Origin: Trichostrongylus colubriformis
Lineage: Eukaryota; Nematoda; Chromadorea; Rhabditida; Trichostrongylidae
Assembly (NCBI GenBank): GCA_963978905.1
Contig: OZ022261.1
Location: forward strand, 34,580,102-34,644,101
Direction: 5' to 3'
DNA length: 64,000 bases
The translations under genes were made by a program, and so were the position numbers. Every line of letters begins with the position of its first letter. Within the stretch, counting starts at the first letter, position 1. The notes under the pieces are model-generated. The model saw nothing but the letters and a program-made list of their open reading frames with translations, was not told the DNA's origin and searched no databases. Below, piece after piece: positions 45,301 to 60,300 of this stretch.

Positions 45301-48300
45301 CGTAAAGGATGATAGAGGGTCATTTTCACAGCTGGAGTTTACCCCCTCCTCATAAGTGAACAGTAACGAATATTCCACCATGGTCACGACTTACTTCTGT
45401 TATATAAATTCTCTGAAAAGTCCATTTCTTAGCTGCGCCACGTATTCTACATCCATTATGAGTTTCAGCGGAATTTGCACACGGTCAAGCTCATATGTAC
45501 ATACCTTGTTGAGGTCAGTGGCACCAGATCACAGACTCCTAGAGACACGAAAGCTTAGTTGGCCTGAGCGGGCATTGACACAAGATTTTGTACCCTGACC
45601 GTGCTAGCGGGAGCGGTGCCACTCCTCATTATCCCATCATCACTTCCTGATAATTATAAAATTTAGAAAATCGAAATTGCTATTATTTAACGTCACAGTT
45701 TCTCAGACTTAATAACTGAGATCGTTGAGCTACGATCAGCCCTTTGACAACGGCTTATGGGATTTGAACTTCTTCCATTGGCACAGGTTCTACTGAATCA
45801 AGATTCAGCAGAATCGAAAAAGGTTTTTGAACAATTCCCAGTTAAACATTTTACATCTGACAGAGCAACTCCTTTTTGTTGAATCAAAATTCATCTACGA
45901 ACTACTAGAATTTTGAGTCCTGAATTACTATCTCGCTTGTCAGCAAATGCGTAAATTCCTAGGGTTCAATTTCAACATGTAACCTATGTGAAACTTTTGA
46001 TTGGGTCATTTCATGAGTAATGTCGTTTTTTTCAAACAAACATTTTTCTTACGAAATTACAGTTTTGCGGCACTTTTTATAACGTTGGAAGAAATCTCTC
46101 TCCTCCACGAAAAGGGTCGATCATTTTTTAAGTAGGTGAGAATGGGGTCGATTTTCAGACTGGCGAGGTGGTAGGTTCAACCGACACAAATTTACCAAAT
46201 CGGCAATTAATAAAACACTTTATTTCACCTTGGTAAAATCAGTTGATCATGTGCCTCGTGCTTAGCGCCAACCTCTTTTGCAAGTTCCCATATTTGCTTG
46301 ATCGTTCTTTTTTTGAATGCTTTTCTCAAAAGCGCCGTTTAATCAAAATGCAACGGCTCTTTTCAAATCATTTACGCTGCATTGTTTTACGAACCACTCG
46401 TGAAGATTTTTCTGCTCTATCAAAAATTTGTCTCGATTTTGTTTTGGCTGCAATCCATATTGAAGAGTGAAACCATGCAATACGAGCGCAGTTGACGTTA
46501 TTGCTCGATTGATTTTTTTTTCAACAGAAATTCAAGAAATCCGACCAATGACCTTTCTCCTTCCCTGTTCACTACCTCTTCTTGACATTTCACCACTCCT
46601 TCAGCGGACTGGTTGAGAAAATTTTCGTGCCTTGATTCGACAAAATTGTCAAAAATCACCGAGTTGTGGTGATAAAACCCATTTAAATAAAGAGCGCTGT
46701 GACTTTTCAAACAACCAATTGGTAGAATCTGTGGAAAAGGTCGGGGCCAAATACGAGGTACATGTGTGATTGATTTTTCCCAAGAAAAAATAATGATTTA
46801 ATTAATTGCCGATGCGGTCAAATTTTGTCGACCAGATCAACCACTTCGCCAGCCTGAAAATCGGCCACATCAGACCTACAGAAAAACTAAGCATGCCATT
46901 TTATAGAGCAGAAAATCTCTTCCGAACGTTGAATGAAATTCTGCACATGCTTTTAAATTTACAGAAAAAGTTTTTGTTTTGAAAAGACGACCTTACTTAT
47001 GGAGTGGCCCAATAAAAGCATATTTTGTAGTTGATGAGATAGTCGTAAGAAGTAATTCTACAGAAAGAGACTCGGTTTTATTGCATTTGTAAAGATTATG
47101 CTCATGTCAAACGAAAGGAAAGGGAAAAAAATTTCCAATATTTTCACTTTTCATTTCTTTAGGTGTTTGGAATTTTTTTTTGGGTTTAAAAGCGAAAGCT
47201 TCGGATTTTGCAGGAGTCAGATACGGGAACCTACAAATGCCATTCCAAAGACGATCCGACACTGAGCTCTGAAATCCATATTTTTGTCAGAGGTATGCAC
47301 ATTGGTCAGATTTTTGTATTTGAATTATTTATTGATATTTATAAAGCCAAGCTATCCCAGAGGCTTACTGAAATCGGCCGGTTGAGTATTAGATGGATAT
47401 GCGGAAAACTTCCCCGGAAAGTCTTGAAAGTCCCAAAATGGATGCATGGCAGTTTTTCCTCAGTTTTGAAGGACCACTGGCCTATTTATGACTTATCAAA
47501 ACAAATAAGAAAAATTCTCACTCCTCCTTCGGAGGAAATGCACCTGCATATTTCTGAACCACTTTTGCTAAGAGGATTGCGGTCGGTCTCGCTCCATTCA
47601 GCTTTCCTTTTCTGTTGGCTATGAATAAGTGCAGGATTACTTGTTGCACAGCAATTTCCGTCTTGAAGAGATTACAGGTCTCTGTCATTTTAATTAAGAT
47701 ACAACCAGTATATTATAGTAAGTAAGGGTGTGCTCCAGGAAACCCGGGTTGGGTAACTGCGCGACGTGGATTACGTCTCCGCAGCTAGGTGGAACAACCG
47801 CCACCTTATCACGTGACCTGACACAAATGTCGTGCTCTGATACCCCCTTTTATTGCAGTAGTAACAATCTATCCTTTTTGGGAGCTGTAACAGTGCTTTC
47901 CAGATTGATTGCTTCATCGAACCACTACCGTTCGTAAATTTCAAACCACCTTATATCAGTGCATCCTCTTCGTGCTTTGCGTGCAGCATTTAAACTTGAG
48001 ATGGACTTCGTGACAGTTTCATATTATTTGTCCCTTATCCCCAACTATGCTGTGAAATGTCGCATCTGCAAAATGATGAAACTGCAAATTTGTCCAGAAA
48101 ATTATAAACACTGGCTCACCTGCGTATTACAGGAGCTGGGGCATTTGTGCCAACACTGTTTGAAGGACTCGTAGTGTCCGAGTCCGAATTCGTCGTGCCA
48201 TGCAAATCCTCTCGACATGTCCTCAAGGATGAAGTTGAGCTGCGTGCAAATGGAAAAGTTTGGAAATCAGCATCAAAATTTTATGATCCAAGGTTCGTTA

Positions 48301-51300
48301 TAGACTAAAAACCCTTAAATTTTTGCAATCATTACCAATTTTTTGAGATTACTGCTTGAGCGGTGGTCCTTTTCTGTTTACCCTTCGTACTCTGAGAGCT
48401 AACAATTAACGAATTACTGCTTCTCATTGTGAGCCATTTCGTCATTTCGTAATCAAGCGGTAGGTCCTAGCGCACAGCCACGACGTTGCACGATGTGATC
48501 ATCCTCTGTGGGCCCATCACATCAGCAGAGATGTCACAGGCATCCTGAATACAATCCCAAACCCGCGCGCGAAGAGGGCGTGCGGAAGGGGGACTTCCGG
48601 ATTATTGTCGCACCATGCGAATTGTGTCACCCTGCGACGAGTGCCTTGCTGGTTCGATTTTGAAATAGCCGCACGCTGGAGAGGGCCCTTCTTCGCGTGT
48701 CCCGACTCAACTCGAGTGTCCTGTCGCACATCCCGCTCAAATGCGTCCATTTTCTCCTATCTTCTGTGCCCTCTTTAAGTGAAACGCCTAAAAAGGAGTC
48801 CTTTCTGCGCTCTCGCATAGATACATACAGTAGCGCTCAAAAGTCATCGGCCAAAACTATTTTGTCATAACTTTTTTTCTACTTGACCAATTTTGACAAA
48901 ATTTTAATATGTGATGCCTGAACCTATTATCAACATTTCCTTCTACTTGAGTGCCGCTTGACACTTTTCATGTTTTTTTACAAGAATTTACTACAAGACC
49001 ACCCAAAAAAAGTAAAAGGCTTGGTCAAGGGGAACGGCTTTCTTTACAAAAACAAAACGAGCAAGCCTCAGAGAACATTAATATATTGTAGAAAGACCAC
49101 GACTTTTGATGACAGCGGCACAGCGGGACGGTATAGCGATGGCACTCCATAAATAAAAAATTTCATACAACTGCGTAGCCTATACCGTTGAGCGCCAAAA
49201 TAGTATATTAAGTATGCAGTGTATCCAAGTACAACATACTAAAATTTCTCTTAGATCGGTGCAGTTGCAAAAGAGTTACAAGTGAAAAACCCCAAGTGAA
49301 AGACCATTTCGCCGAAGACTTTTGAGCGCTACTGTACCAGTTCACTACTTGTAGTGCTCCGGGTGTGTTTTGACTATGTAAGAGCTGCGTCTCACAACAA
49401 AGTATCCCATTTTCTGAAAACATAAGGGCGAGAAGCCGCTTCACAGCTGCGCGCTAGATGCCATCAAATACATTTACCTGTATATATTACTTGTAGCGCA
49501 TGCGCAATCGCCACAGTAATAAAAATAATTCAGCTGTTGTGTACTTTTGCGAGTAGTCATGATACAAGAATTTCATGTTTGGCGTCTGCAATCATAACTA
49601 TCTTCAATCTTCTCTTTTTCTTTGCTGAAATTTTGAGGTTTTATGAAAAATGGGTTTCAGAGTTGGATTCAAAATAAACAGTAAAAATGCCGAAGAGAAG
49701 ATTGTCAACCAACTAACATTTCAATGTGCTTACAAGGGTTATCCACCGGATACGGCTACATTTCTCATTGTTATACAGGAAACTCATAAAAATGATCTCG
49801 AATTCTTATTTGAAGAGGTGAGAATCAATATAAAAAACCTGTACATCGATATATTGAATTTTATATTTTTAGCCCGATCCCTGGCCATACGTTGGTGGTG
49901 CGTATACTCTAAATTGTATATTAAAGCTTAAAGGAAAAGGTCGAATAGAGAACAAGTATCAGTATCAACTTAACCTAACTTGTCCACGATGTACAGTGAG
50001 TAGTTTTTTCAATTTTTTGGAACAATGGGTATTTTTCGAAAATACCCTTTTTCAGCAATCTGCTGTGGTTCACAAGAAGGCTACACAAAACGATCGTATT
50101 ATTCACAGTATTACGATTGATCCACTTAGTTCTGAAGACAGTGGAGTGTACACTTGCAGTTGGTATTTTGACACCGTTTTGAATGAAACGATAAATAAAG
50201 ATGTGGATGTATCACCAAAGAAGGGACAAATCAAGGTTGGTCCGCAGGCTTTTCGAGATGTGCATCTTTATGTCATGTTTTCGCACCGCGGCATGAGGCT
50301 TGTAACTGGGATGCCGTATCTCACAATCAGAGGGCCCCAATGTGGTCACGTGCCCCACACCTCATTCAAACGTGGGACACGGTAATGCAGTTCGGACAGA
50401 GGTACTTGCGGCGTCCCGCGCGTTGCGGAATCCTTTGCTAATGATGCACACTCCTTACTGACCATGAGAGACATTGCTGTTAATCAGACCTATTCAGGTG
50501 TTGAAAAGAACTCCCCAAGAAGTTAACGTCAAGGAAGGCAACTCAATCAATCTGTCGGCTGAACTGGCTGCATTCCCTGACGATTTTCCTGGTTTCAATG
50601 CCAAATGGATTCGAGTGAGGTTTACCGTCTGGCAACTAATCGATATCGATCGCTACTTTATACTCATGGCGCGCATATTTCAGAAATCTATCAAACCACC
50701 GAAAACGGTAAATGAGACGGAAAATCTAGTCAGTGATAATGATCATGTTATTAGTAGTGAAAAGAAGGATGGTGGACGAGTGAATGAGAGAATAGCCATC
50801 AAAAATGCAGCAACGGAAATGAGCGGCATGTAAGTTTCATAGTAACTCTTTATTTTTATTTGCTCGCAATATTTCAATGTTTCTCGTACTCATTACTTAC
50901 ATTTTCAGCTACGTTCTAACAATTGAACTATTGGATACTGTTCGGACCCTTGAATGGAAGGTACTTCGCTTTCACGTTTTGTATCCCGAAAAATTCAGAT
51001 TTCCGTTTTCCGAATCGAACTACGGCTTTGACTTTTAGGTAAACGTGCAAAATGAGCGTATTAGCGCTCGAATCGACATCATGGCACCCAATAGTTGGGT
51101 TATGTTCGATCAACAATATTACCAGATCGGTACACCATTACATGTGAACTGTCTAGTTACCGCTATACCAGCTGCAACGGTCACATTCATGCGTCGAAGG
51201 TATTTACTCATGTCAAACTCAGCCTTTGGTTTATTTACTTTGCTGCCCCGTGGATTAGCACAATGGTTTGCGATGGCACTCACTCTGCACAACGAGTGCA

Positions 51301-54300
51301 TGGTCCTTTTTGTGGAAGTTAAGAAGAGCAAACATACCTCGGAAAATATAGGTAGGGAAGGTACGCAGTATCGCCAATAATCACATGAGAACATTGCCTA
51401 CAATACGGTCCCTCTCGCGGGTTGGCGCGCGGCCAACATTGAATGTATTGCTGAGTGAGCGATCGATCGCGCGATCGCCGAGTATGACCGCTGCCCTTAA
51501 TCAAGATGGAAGCGAAGATTACTATGGGCAAAGAGGGGACCCCAGACCCAACATCTCCGACAGGCCTTAAATCTGGCCTTGCCAGCTGACTCGAGATCTT
51601 CTCACTTATGGTTCCTGGGAGTCGTTCTAGTATCAGATCATGCTTTTCTCTTCACGTGTATTCACGGTTGTGAAGAGATGCCAAAGCTCGGCGCACGCTG
51701 AGGATTTGAAATTTCTTAATACAATACACGAGTAATACGTGTAAATACACGTGGACCGTCTGTGGTGGTGTGAATAGAAAAAAGAGAGACCGACAATCTG
51801 GAATGGGTTATCTGATATCTGAGAGTGACAGTAACGGTAATATAAGGAAGATAAGCTTGATGTGCTTCGTGACTGTATTTTGTGGGACTCGGTTCAAGAG
51901 CAGTCGAAGCGGCGTCGCCTCGGGCGATTTTTGGCATTGGCATCGTATCCATCGCGAGAATGTTGCGCGCGTAGTCCCTAAAAAGCAAGTGGGAGGGTGA
52001 AAGGAAGGAAGGCATCTTGAACACTGTTTCTATAAACGAACCTTGAACTTCGAAAAGATAATGCGTGGCGAAAATCGCATTGAAAAACGCGTATTCAGAG
52101 CGTTATTGGGATAATAGCTCGTTTCGCCTCGCAGTGCACACTTCAGTGGACGAGTTGCCTGCGGGCAGAGAATGCCGATACAAATGTCATTTGATGTCGC
52201 GTAGGGCGAATCAGGTTTTTGTTTACGATGATGATAATTAAGTGGAAACAAACAGCAACAAAGAAAAATAGCAAAAAAAGTTGTTTATAATGAAAAACTT
52301 GATCGATTAATTCTCGACATTTTGGTAAGGCGTCGTATGTGCAATAAAACGAATGAATCGTTGTTCAGACCTTTGCCGTCTGAACCGTGGATCGATATTG
52401 AGCGATCGGAGTTAGTGGAATTGAAAGGTACATATGAAAGCGGATATATCTGGAATACAACGGTACAAGACGATCTTGACCTGAAATGCGAAGGTGAACG
52501 CAACGGAAAGGTGAACGATTTCTGCAATTCATTGAAACTTCAAAAGCAAAAGTTCAAGTTGTTTTGTTCGGATTTGATATTTTTTTGTCGTTCAGACCAG
52601 CTTCGAAGTGAAGCGAGTTCGAGCGTCTGTAAGTGAGCCGGCTGTGACGACGAGTTGGACACGTTCAGCCTATTCAACATCACAAGAGGACCCGAAAGAA
52701 ATCTACGAAGGTGACAATGTGAAGCTCACCTGCACAGTGCCAAAGGATGAAGAATGGCAAGTTTATGTGAAGTTACATCCAAAAAGTATTTTGTTGTTAT
52801 ATTCCTGGAGAAAGTAGGATCAGGATAAGTGCAACGCCTCACGGAGTTTGCGGCATACCGCCCGGCGCAGATTAACGCCGTTCGAAGGTCGCGCCCCTCA
52901 GCCATTCGAGTGTATGGACTAATGTCGAGTTTTCGCTTTGCGGTGTCGCACGCGACGCCATCAACAACTTGCCGCGGTCGGTTGGAATTCCGCTCAGGAC
53001 GCAAAGTCTGGTTTCATGGAGGTACTTTAAGGAATGCTGGTTACCTCATCATTATCTGAAAACACTCTTTTTTGTGCCCTAAGTTAAAATAGTAACATAT
53101 AAAGTAAAAGAGACGATAGATTACATGACAAAATCCTAATTCAGAAATTTGCGTAAAACCTCAAGGATAGTGTTGGCGATGTACGCAATCACACTTTCAC
53201 GCCGCCGCGCGAAAGTCGACACAAGTCTACACCCCAGCCATTCCCATATCGCCATTCAAATGTGTCGCGCGCGGCATATTTTGATTTTGTGCGGAACCGC
53301 CTCCTGACATAACAATACACGCTGTTCCGCCCTGATGGACGATGCACCTCACGTCTTTGGAATTGCAAAAACTAATGAACTTTTGTAACAAGACTCCGAA
53401 CCCCACTTGGTCTTCCTTGGCTTGAATTTCCCATTGTGACCTTAACCCTCAATATTGTTCAGGACAGTACGATGGATATTCCGTGATAGCGCGATAGGAG
53501 ACGTCAGCAATGTGCCTGATGCCCACTCACGTCATCTGATCGCAAATATCAAGTAAACTAATTTGGTTTTTTTTGAATCGAATACATTACTGTCATCAGT
53601 TTTAGTGAGCAATCAACTTTCTAAGCTTTGCACAGTTCAGTTCCCATATTTAGTAATGTAACCAGTGGCAACGCTGGAGAATATGTTTGTGTTATGCAAA
53701 AAGGACAACAAGAGAAACGCCTCAAGCAAATTATATCGGTTCGTGTAGAATCTTATTCAGTTTTTCATTGTTCTGGATACGGATTATTATCGCTTCATTT
53801 ACTGTATTCTGTATAGCTATTTTAAGGTGGTGAAGACGGTGAAACCCTACCATGCACAATCGGATCCAGAAAAACCACGGATACTATACTATGGAAAGCC
53901 AGCTGATTTTGACTGCATTATTGAAGGCACACCGAGGCCTGACTTTAAGTGGTTGGTCTCTCATAGCGATTGAACTACTTTTTTTGTGCAATTAAATTTT
54001 TTTAACGAAGTATTCCAAATGTTTGTAGAATGTCCAAAAAGGAAAAACAGTTTTGGTTTTTTTTTTCGAAAAGTGCTCCCTGGCCATAAAAACAATTTCG
54101 GGATCGATTCCTAGAGTAATCGTCGGCGATTCGCCTTTAACCACTGCACTAGTGTTAAGAACACACCAACCTTATCTTAAGCAATTTTGGATATGGTTAC
54201 CATCATAACAGCAGCATATTACTCCATGTATTACAACTTTTTAAACTTTTCATTCCGTAGACGAGTTTTTACATAAGGATGGGCAATAATAGTTCAGTGG

Positions 54301-57300
54301 TGGGAAGCGCCGCGATATCCATGGAACGGATCGAGAGAGTTGGCTGTCTAGGCTCACCAACCGGTAGCGAAAGCCTACCTGGAGGTTACGCACTTGTCAT
54401 GATGTTTTACGACCTACAATCCTCAGTGCGAAACCAATACGTGGACCAAAAGAATCGATTAGCGCCGCCCCCTTGTCTTGCATACCCCCATACAAAACGT
54501 GCATATTCATTCAAACAAATAGTCTAGGGTTAAATTAACAGACTAGCAAATAGTCTAAAATCAATGAATTGTTGAGAATTGAAAAGTAAAATCGCCAGTT
54601 TTCTATGTTTAGGCTGAAAGATGGTCAACTATATGAGGGTGGTGAATTGTCATCAGATAATCGGCATCTTCACATTGCCAGAGTAGCAGCTGAAGATAAA
54701 GGTGAATTTGAATGCGTGGCGACAAATCGAGCCGGCACAAGTGTATATAAATTCGCCACGAAGGTGAGCATAAATCATGTAATTTAGTTTTCCTTGATTT
54801 TTTTCATAGAAGCGGAGGGTATGGTGCATGAGGAGCCAATGCGACGTCGCGAGCGCAGCGCTAGCACAGGAAACAGAAACTAGCGCTTCGAAAATTGGGA
54901 CGCGAGTGTTGAGTAGCGCGCCGTCGCATCGGCTCCTGATGTACTTTGTCTATACTCAGACAGACTGTACGTTTCGAGCGATCGAAAGAATCACCATGAG
55001 ATACCAGGATAATATGTACGACTGGGCGTTAAGACACTAGAACCGGGTCAGGTCACGCGAGAAGACGGCGGTCGTACCTCTTTGCGCGCAGTCAGTTCAC
55101 AAAGGGATCAGTGAGGGATTTGTCATTCACGGTGTCGCAAATGGCGTAGAGCGTGACTCAACCAGAGCGTCCTACGCACAGTCGAGTAGTACTGGTACAG
55201 CTCGAAGGTCGAAGCATAAGTTTTCTGCTTCACTGGTGCACCATCAAAATTGGAACATACCTATTGTAAGACTACTACTACTTTTCCAGGTTGAAGGAGC
55301 ACCGAAACGGGTATCGAGCTCTTTTCTATTCGTAATATTCATGTTACTCATGGGATTGTTGATCTGTCTTATTACAACAGTTATAATGTACTTGAAACAA
55401 CGAAAGAAAGCAATCGAACAGGACAGGTCCGCTCTTTTGATCATTAATACAGTTCCACCTCCATTTTTCAATTTTTTTCAATTTTCCGGATTTTAAACGC
55501 ATTTTTTGATCAATTTGTTCACAAGTTCTGTAGGCGTGTGCTTATCGCTACGCTTGTTCAGAGCTCTGAATGTTCTCTACGAGCAATTAATGAAAACGAC
55601 AGAAGGTCCGCCGCCTAGCGGGCCAAAACTTCCACTCGATCAACGAGTTTATCAACTGCCATACAATCGACAGTTTGAACTTGAACGTGATAATCTGGAA
55701 ATCGGGAACAGAGTAAGTAATCCATACCTTGCTCCTTGTGTGTTTCTAATGCGGATAATGCTACTTTTAAAGTTGTGGTTATAGATATCACAGCTCACCC
55801 TAAGGCTTATTTGAAGAATTTTCTTTCGTAACCCATTTGGTCCATGTTTCAGCTGGGATGTGGTCAATTCGGACAAGTTTGGATGGGCTGGTTAGCGAAA
55901 CCCCGTGTTACCGACTCTATGGCTGAAAAAGTGCGTTTGCCCGTTGCTGTAAAAGGTGCGTTTCGTTTTGCTATAGTCCGCTCAAATACACATTTCACGC
56001 TTGCTAAGGGGTGGACTAGACCTGGGTGAAGCTACTTTCTCCGGGAAATCGCGTGGCCGCCGCGGGGAGAGCGCGGCGGGTGCGAGTGCCACTGGCAGAG
56101 CATGGCAGCCTTCAAGCGAGGCAGTGTGGCATGGTTGGAGGCGCAGAAGGTGACGCAGCCACGCTCTGACGGGCAATCCCAAGAGCAATCGATTCGCAAG
56201 TCGTACTGGTGGCGCCGCGAGTGCGCGCCGCGAAGCGATTTTCCGAAGAATGTAGCCTCATCCACTAGACCTTGATCGTTACTGAAGGATACTCGAGCGG
56301 TTTAGGTCAACGCGGGGGTGGATGTGGCTTAAATGTCACTCAAAGTGTTTCCTTCAATGACGATTGAGATGCTACCCGCCTCATATAAAATGTGCCTTTG
56401 AACCAGTAGAGCTGAGGATCTCTTTTGGAGAACCGAGTCATTAAAGCAATACTGATATGGTAATATTTCACTTGTTCAGGTCCACTGGTCGGTACAAACG
56501 TGCAGCATCAGAAAATGCTTGCTGATGAGCTGAAAATTATGTGTGCCATCGGTAAACACCCAAACATTCTGGCTCTCATCGGTGCCATAACAAAGAACAT
56601 GAAAGGGTAAGGATTCAGGTGGTTACTGTAGTCCTTTGGGTTTCGACGACATTTCTATAATCAGTAAAAAAGGTAACTCCGAGATTGAGGCATTCCGAGA
56701 TAAGCCTATCGTGGTTCAACGGGACCCTGCTTCTGGCAACTGCTCTGTTTGTTATGCCCATTTCGGCATCTTATATACCATCGTGATAGTCAAATGTTTT
56801 CAGTTCCTGATGATTTTCTGAACTTTGAAATCATTCCGAGGCTTATTTTGCTCGTGCATAGTTGATTTTCCAAATTTTATTATTCCATATTATTTGTTTA
56901 ATTCGTATACCGTTTTATAACATTTTTGTGAGCGACGAGTCAGCAAGGGTGACGTCCTCCAAAGTCTCATCCCGCGCTCGCCGGAAGGAGTGGCCTGATG
57001 GGATCGTCATTGGTAGTGGGGGTTGGGGGATCTGCCACTCCCCTTTGTTTGCATGGGGGCGGAGGTGACCCGCTCGCCTACCAAAGACGGAATAATCTGA
57101 GCTCCTTTATGTAGTCAGTTTTTCAACTAGTGCGGAGTGTGCCTTCAGTGATATCAGTTTTTTGAAATTTATTGTTCTACTGCTTCCGTACGGAGGCGCA
57201 GTAGCAGCTGATTTCGACGGAATCCGATTTCCATTATTCATACTCATGAATTACGAGATACTTGTTTGTAACACTAGCTAGTTACCTGTTACATTGCAGT

Positions 57301-60300
57301 GGCGAGCTCTATGTGGTGGTGGAGCTTTGTGATAATGGCAGCCTCAAGGAGTATCTTTTGAAGCACAAGAACAAATTCATCAATGAATTGAAGCAGTCAC
57401 AAGCGCCTGATGACGGTTATCTGCGACCTGATTCCAGTGTCAAGAGCCACTATGCTGTTAGTTTCTTCTCACTTTTTCATTTTGCCAATTTTTTTCTAGC
57501 GCTCCCTTCCTATTTTATGTGTTCCTTTCCATTCAGTCTGAACAAATTCCTGATTGGTCAAATGACATGGAATCGGATCGACTGATTTCTGATAGTACCA
57601 TGTTGGCTACTAGCGACTTAATTTCATTCGGAATGCAAGTCGCAAATGGAATGGAATACCTGTCATCGATACCGGTTAGTGACACGAAGGAGTTTTTTGA
57701 CTTTATGTCTATTTTTGAGCACTTCAAAACTTCCATACGAACTGGAGTCTCTTCGATGACCGTTGCGGTATCTATTATCCTTGATAGAGAGTTGGATGCA
57801 GATGTCCGGGAACCCCTCCTGTTACGCCATTTCAGTAGACGGCATTCATACTCAGCGGCGCGAACGCCGCATCGCCCGCAATGCAGGGGCCCGCGATCAA
57901 TACACTGAGTGTTGGCCACACCCCGATCAGCAACTGAGGGTGGCACGAACAACACTGACTTTTGATTGCAATTCTAGTTGAAGGACAAGGGAAGAGGGGA
58001 GCTTTAATTGTGAGAAATTTTTCGTCGAAAAATTGTGAAAAAACCCATCTTCAATGCATAAGTTTATCGTATATACGGTAAGATTCCAACAGCACAGCAC
58101 ATATTTTCCAGTATCAGTAAATTGTGCATCAAAGAAAAATTCATATTTCTATTGGTCCTTCGGTATTTTGAGCTCAGTGAAATTGTTTGCAGTGTATTCA
58201 TCGAGATTTGGCGGCAAGGAATGTGCTGCTCACAAGCAAACGAATATGTCGCATAGCGGACTTCGGCATGGCAAAAAATGAAAATAAGAACTATTACAGG
58301 TTTGGTTTGCTTAACGTTTGAAAGGTGTGTATTGTCGGGGGACGTATGTATTTGGATCGTGGAGCGCTTGTTCGTCTTTTTTTGGCGTAATCGCTTCAGA
58401 ACAAACATATATCATACAAGGGCCCTAGCTCGCCTGCCGCGTTGCGATATTTTATCTTAACGACACACACACACACATCTGCGAACTTTTACTCCACATG
58501 TGCACTGTACCATGGCGACTTATTGGGCTCTTTTTTCAGACTGCGCAAGAAGAATGTGCTAGTACCGTATCGTTGGATGGCCATCGAAGCAATTCAGGAC
58601 GGTGTGTATACACTTGAAGTGAGTAATCCATTGCACGTCAAAAATTTGCTCGCCACAGCAAAATGGCGAAAGTCACTCAAGAGACACTGTTGGGACTCAA
58701 ATGGAATAATATTATATACTCATTCGGGTTATTTTTTGCACGATGCTGAAATCATACGAAAATTGTTTTTACATAGTTGGAGTTGATGGAACTGAAGCCT
58801 TGAATTTTCAAAGGATGAGGTCGTTAAGCAGTGCGGCTGCAAAAAAAAAAAACGAAGTGAAATGATCCAACCCGAAAATCAGCCCCTACTCCGCTCACAG
58901 GTTTTGGCTATGGCGCGGTTTAACCGTGCTCCCCTTCATAGACGTATCGATCGGAGCAACGTTAGTCGGTGGTGCGCGGCGGTCATAAAGCAACGCATGA
59001 CGCATCCACTTATTGGCGGACTTACCAGAAGTCATCAGTCGATCTCGTAGTGCCTCATTCTTCCATCGTTATCTTCTACTGCATTTAAAATTTCCATTAA
59101 TGATCATTCTTGATGTAGCGTTTTGAAAACTGGCATGAATTCAATTCCTTATTCATCGCTGTGGCCAATCGTATATTTCCGGCGAATTGTCCCCTCTTTT
59201 TTCCAAAAATGAATTCTCTTCTGTTCATTTCGGTCCTTTTAAGTATATCTGATTTTTTTTCAGTCTGACATGTGGTCATTCGGTATTCTCTTATACGAAA
59301 TTTTCACACTGGGTGGACTACCGTATCCCACTATCTCAAACGAGGAGCTTCTGCCAAAACTACTCGATGGATATAGGAACTCCAAGCCGCAGTACTGCCA
59401 CGAGGATATGTAGGTGTTATAGTGCAGACACTTTCTCCCTCTCTGTCTTTGACTTTTACTCCAGTGAAATTAGAAAAATCGACAGCTGGCAGCTGTGAAG
59501 TACATGTTCCAGATACGATCTGATGACACGATGCTGGGATAAAGATCCAAATGAACGTCCTAACTTTACGCAATGTATTCATCAGTTGAAAGAGCATCTT
59601 CGGCTAGCATCACCACAGGTATATTGACATGTTGAATTTCACATTATTCTACAAGGCGGAAATGTTCAAGACCTTTCTTGCATTTTTTTTCAATTGCAAG
59701 AATTATGTGAATGATTGTCTCCTAAAAACGATTGGGATGAAGTTCCCGAAATTGCGTGTTTGTGCAGCTACTACGTGAGGTAATATACGATGTAAACGTT
59801 GGTAGTGGAAGGATCATTCTTCTTGTGTGAGACAGGCTTGATCGGACGCAGTATATGAGTATTGAGTGGGATGTGTGCAGATATGACAGCGAATCCCTTC
59901 GCGGCGTTTCACTCGCGGCGCCACCAGTACGACTTGCGAATCGATTGCTTTCGGGAGCCCGGCAGAGCGAGGCTGCGTCACATCTGCGCTTCCACTCATA
60001 CCACACTGCCTCGCTTGAAGGCTGCCATGCCCTGCCACTGGCACTCACACCCGCCGCGCCGCTCGCCGCGGGCGGTCACGCGATTTGCTGTCATATCTGC
60101 ACACACCCGGTTGAGTGCGCAGTTGCGAAACATCCAGTGCTTCATTGCGTCATCCTGCGCTGAGCATTCACATAGTGCATGAGTAATAATTTGAAAAAGC
60201 TACCCCGATCGAGGAAATACCGCTAAATGATTTAAAACTTGTTCGGTCCTTAATATTGCTCGTTTATCTATAAATACGGGGTGGGGTTTACGAATATTAA

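Noticed and set aside
55506..55561. Upstream acceptor gtag at 55533 for the juxtamembrane exon
   Set aside because: In the required phase it meets a stop after about 27 codons. The acceptor gttcag at 55561 keeps the frame open and links to LEIGNR and the glycine loop.
56032..56265. Coding frames between kinase exons
   Set aside because: This is a family A repeat. The kinase exons 55853-55955 and 56480-56606 join in phase without it.
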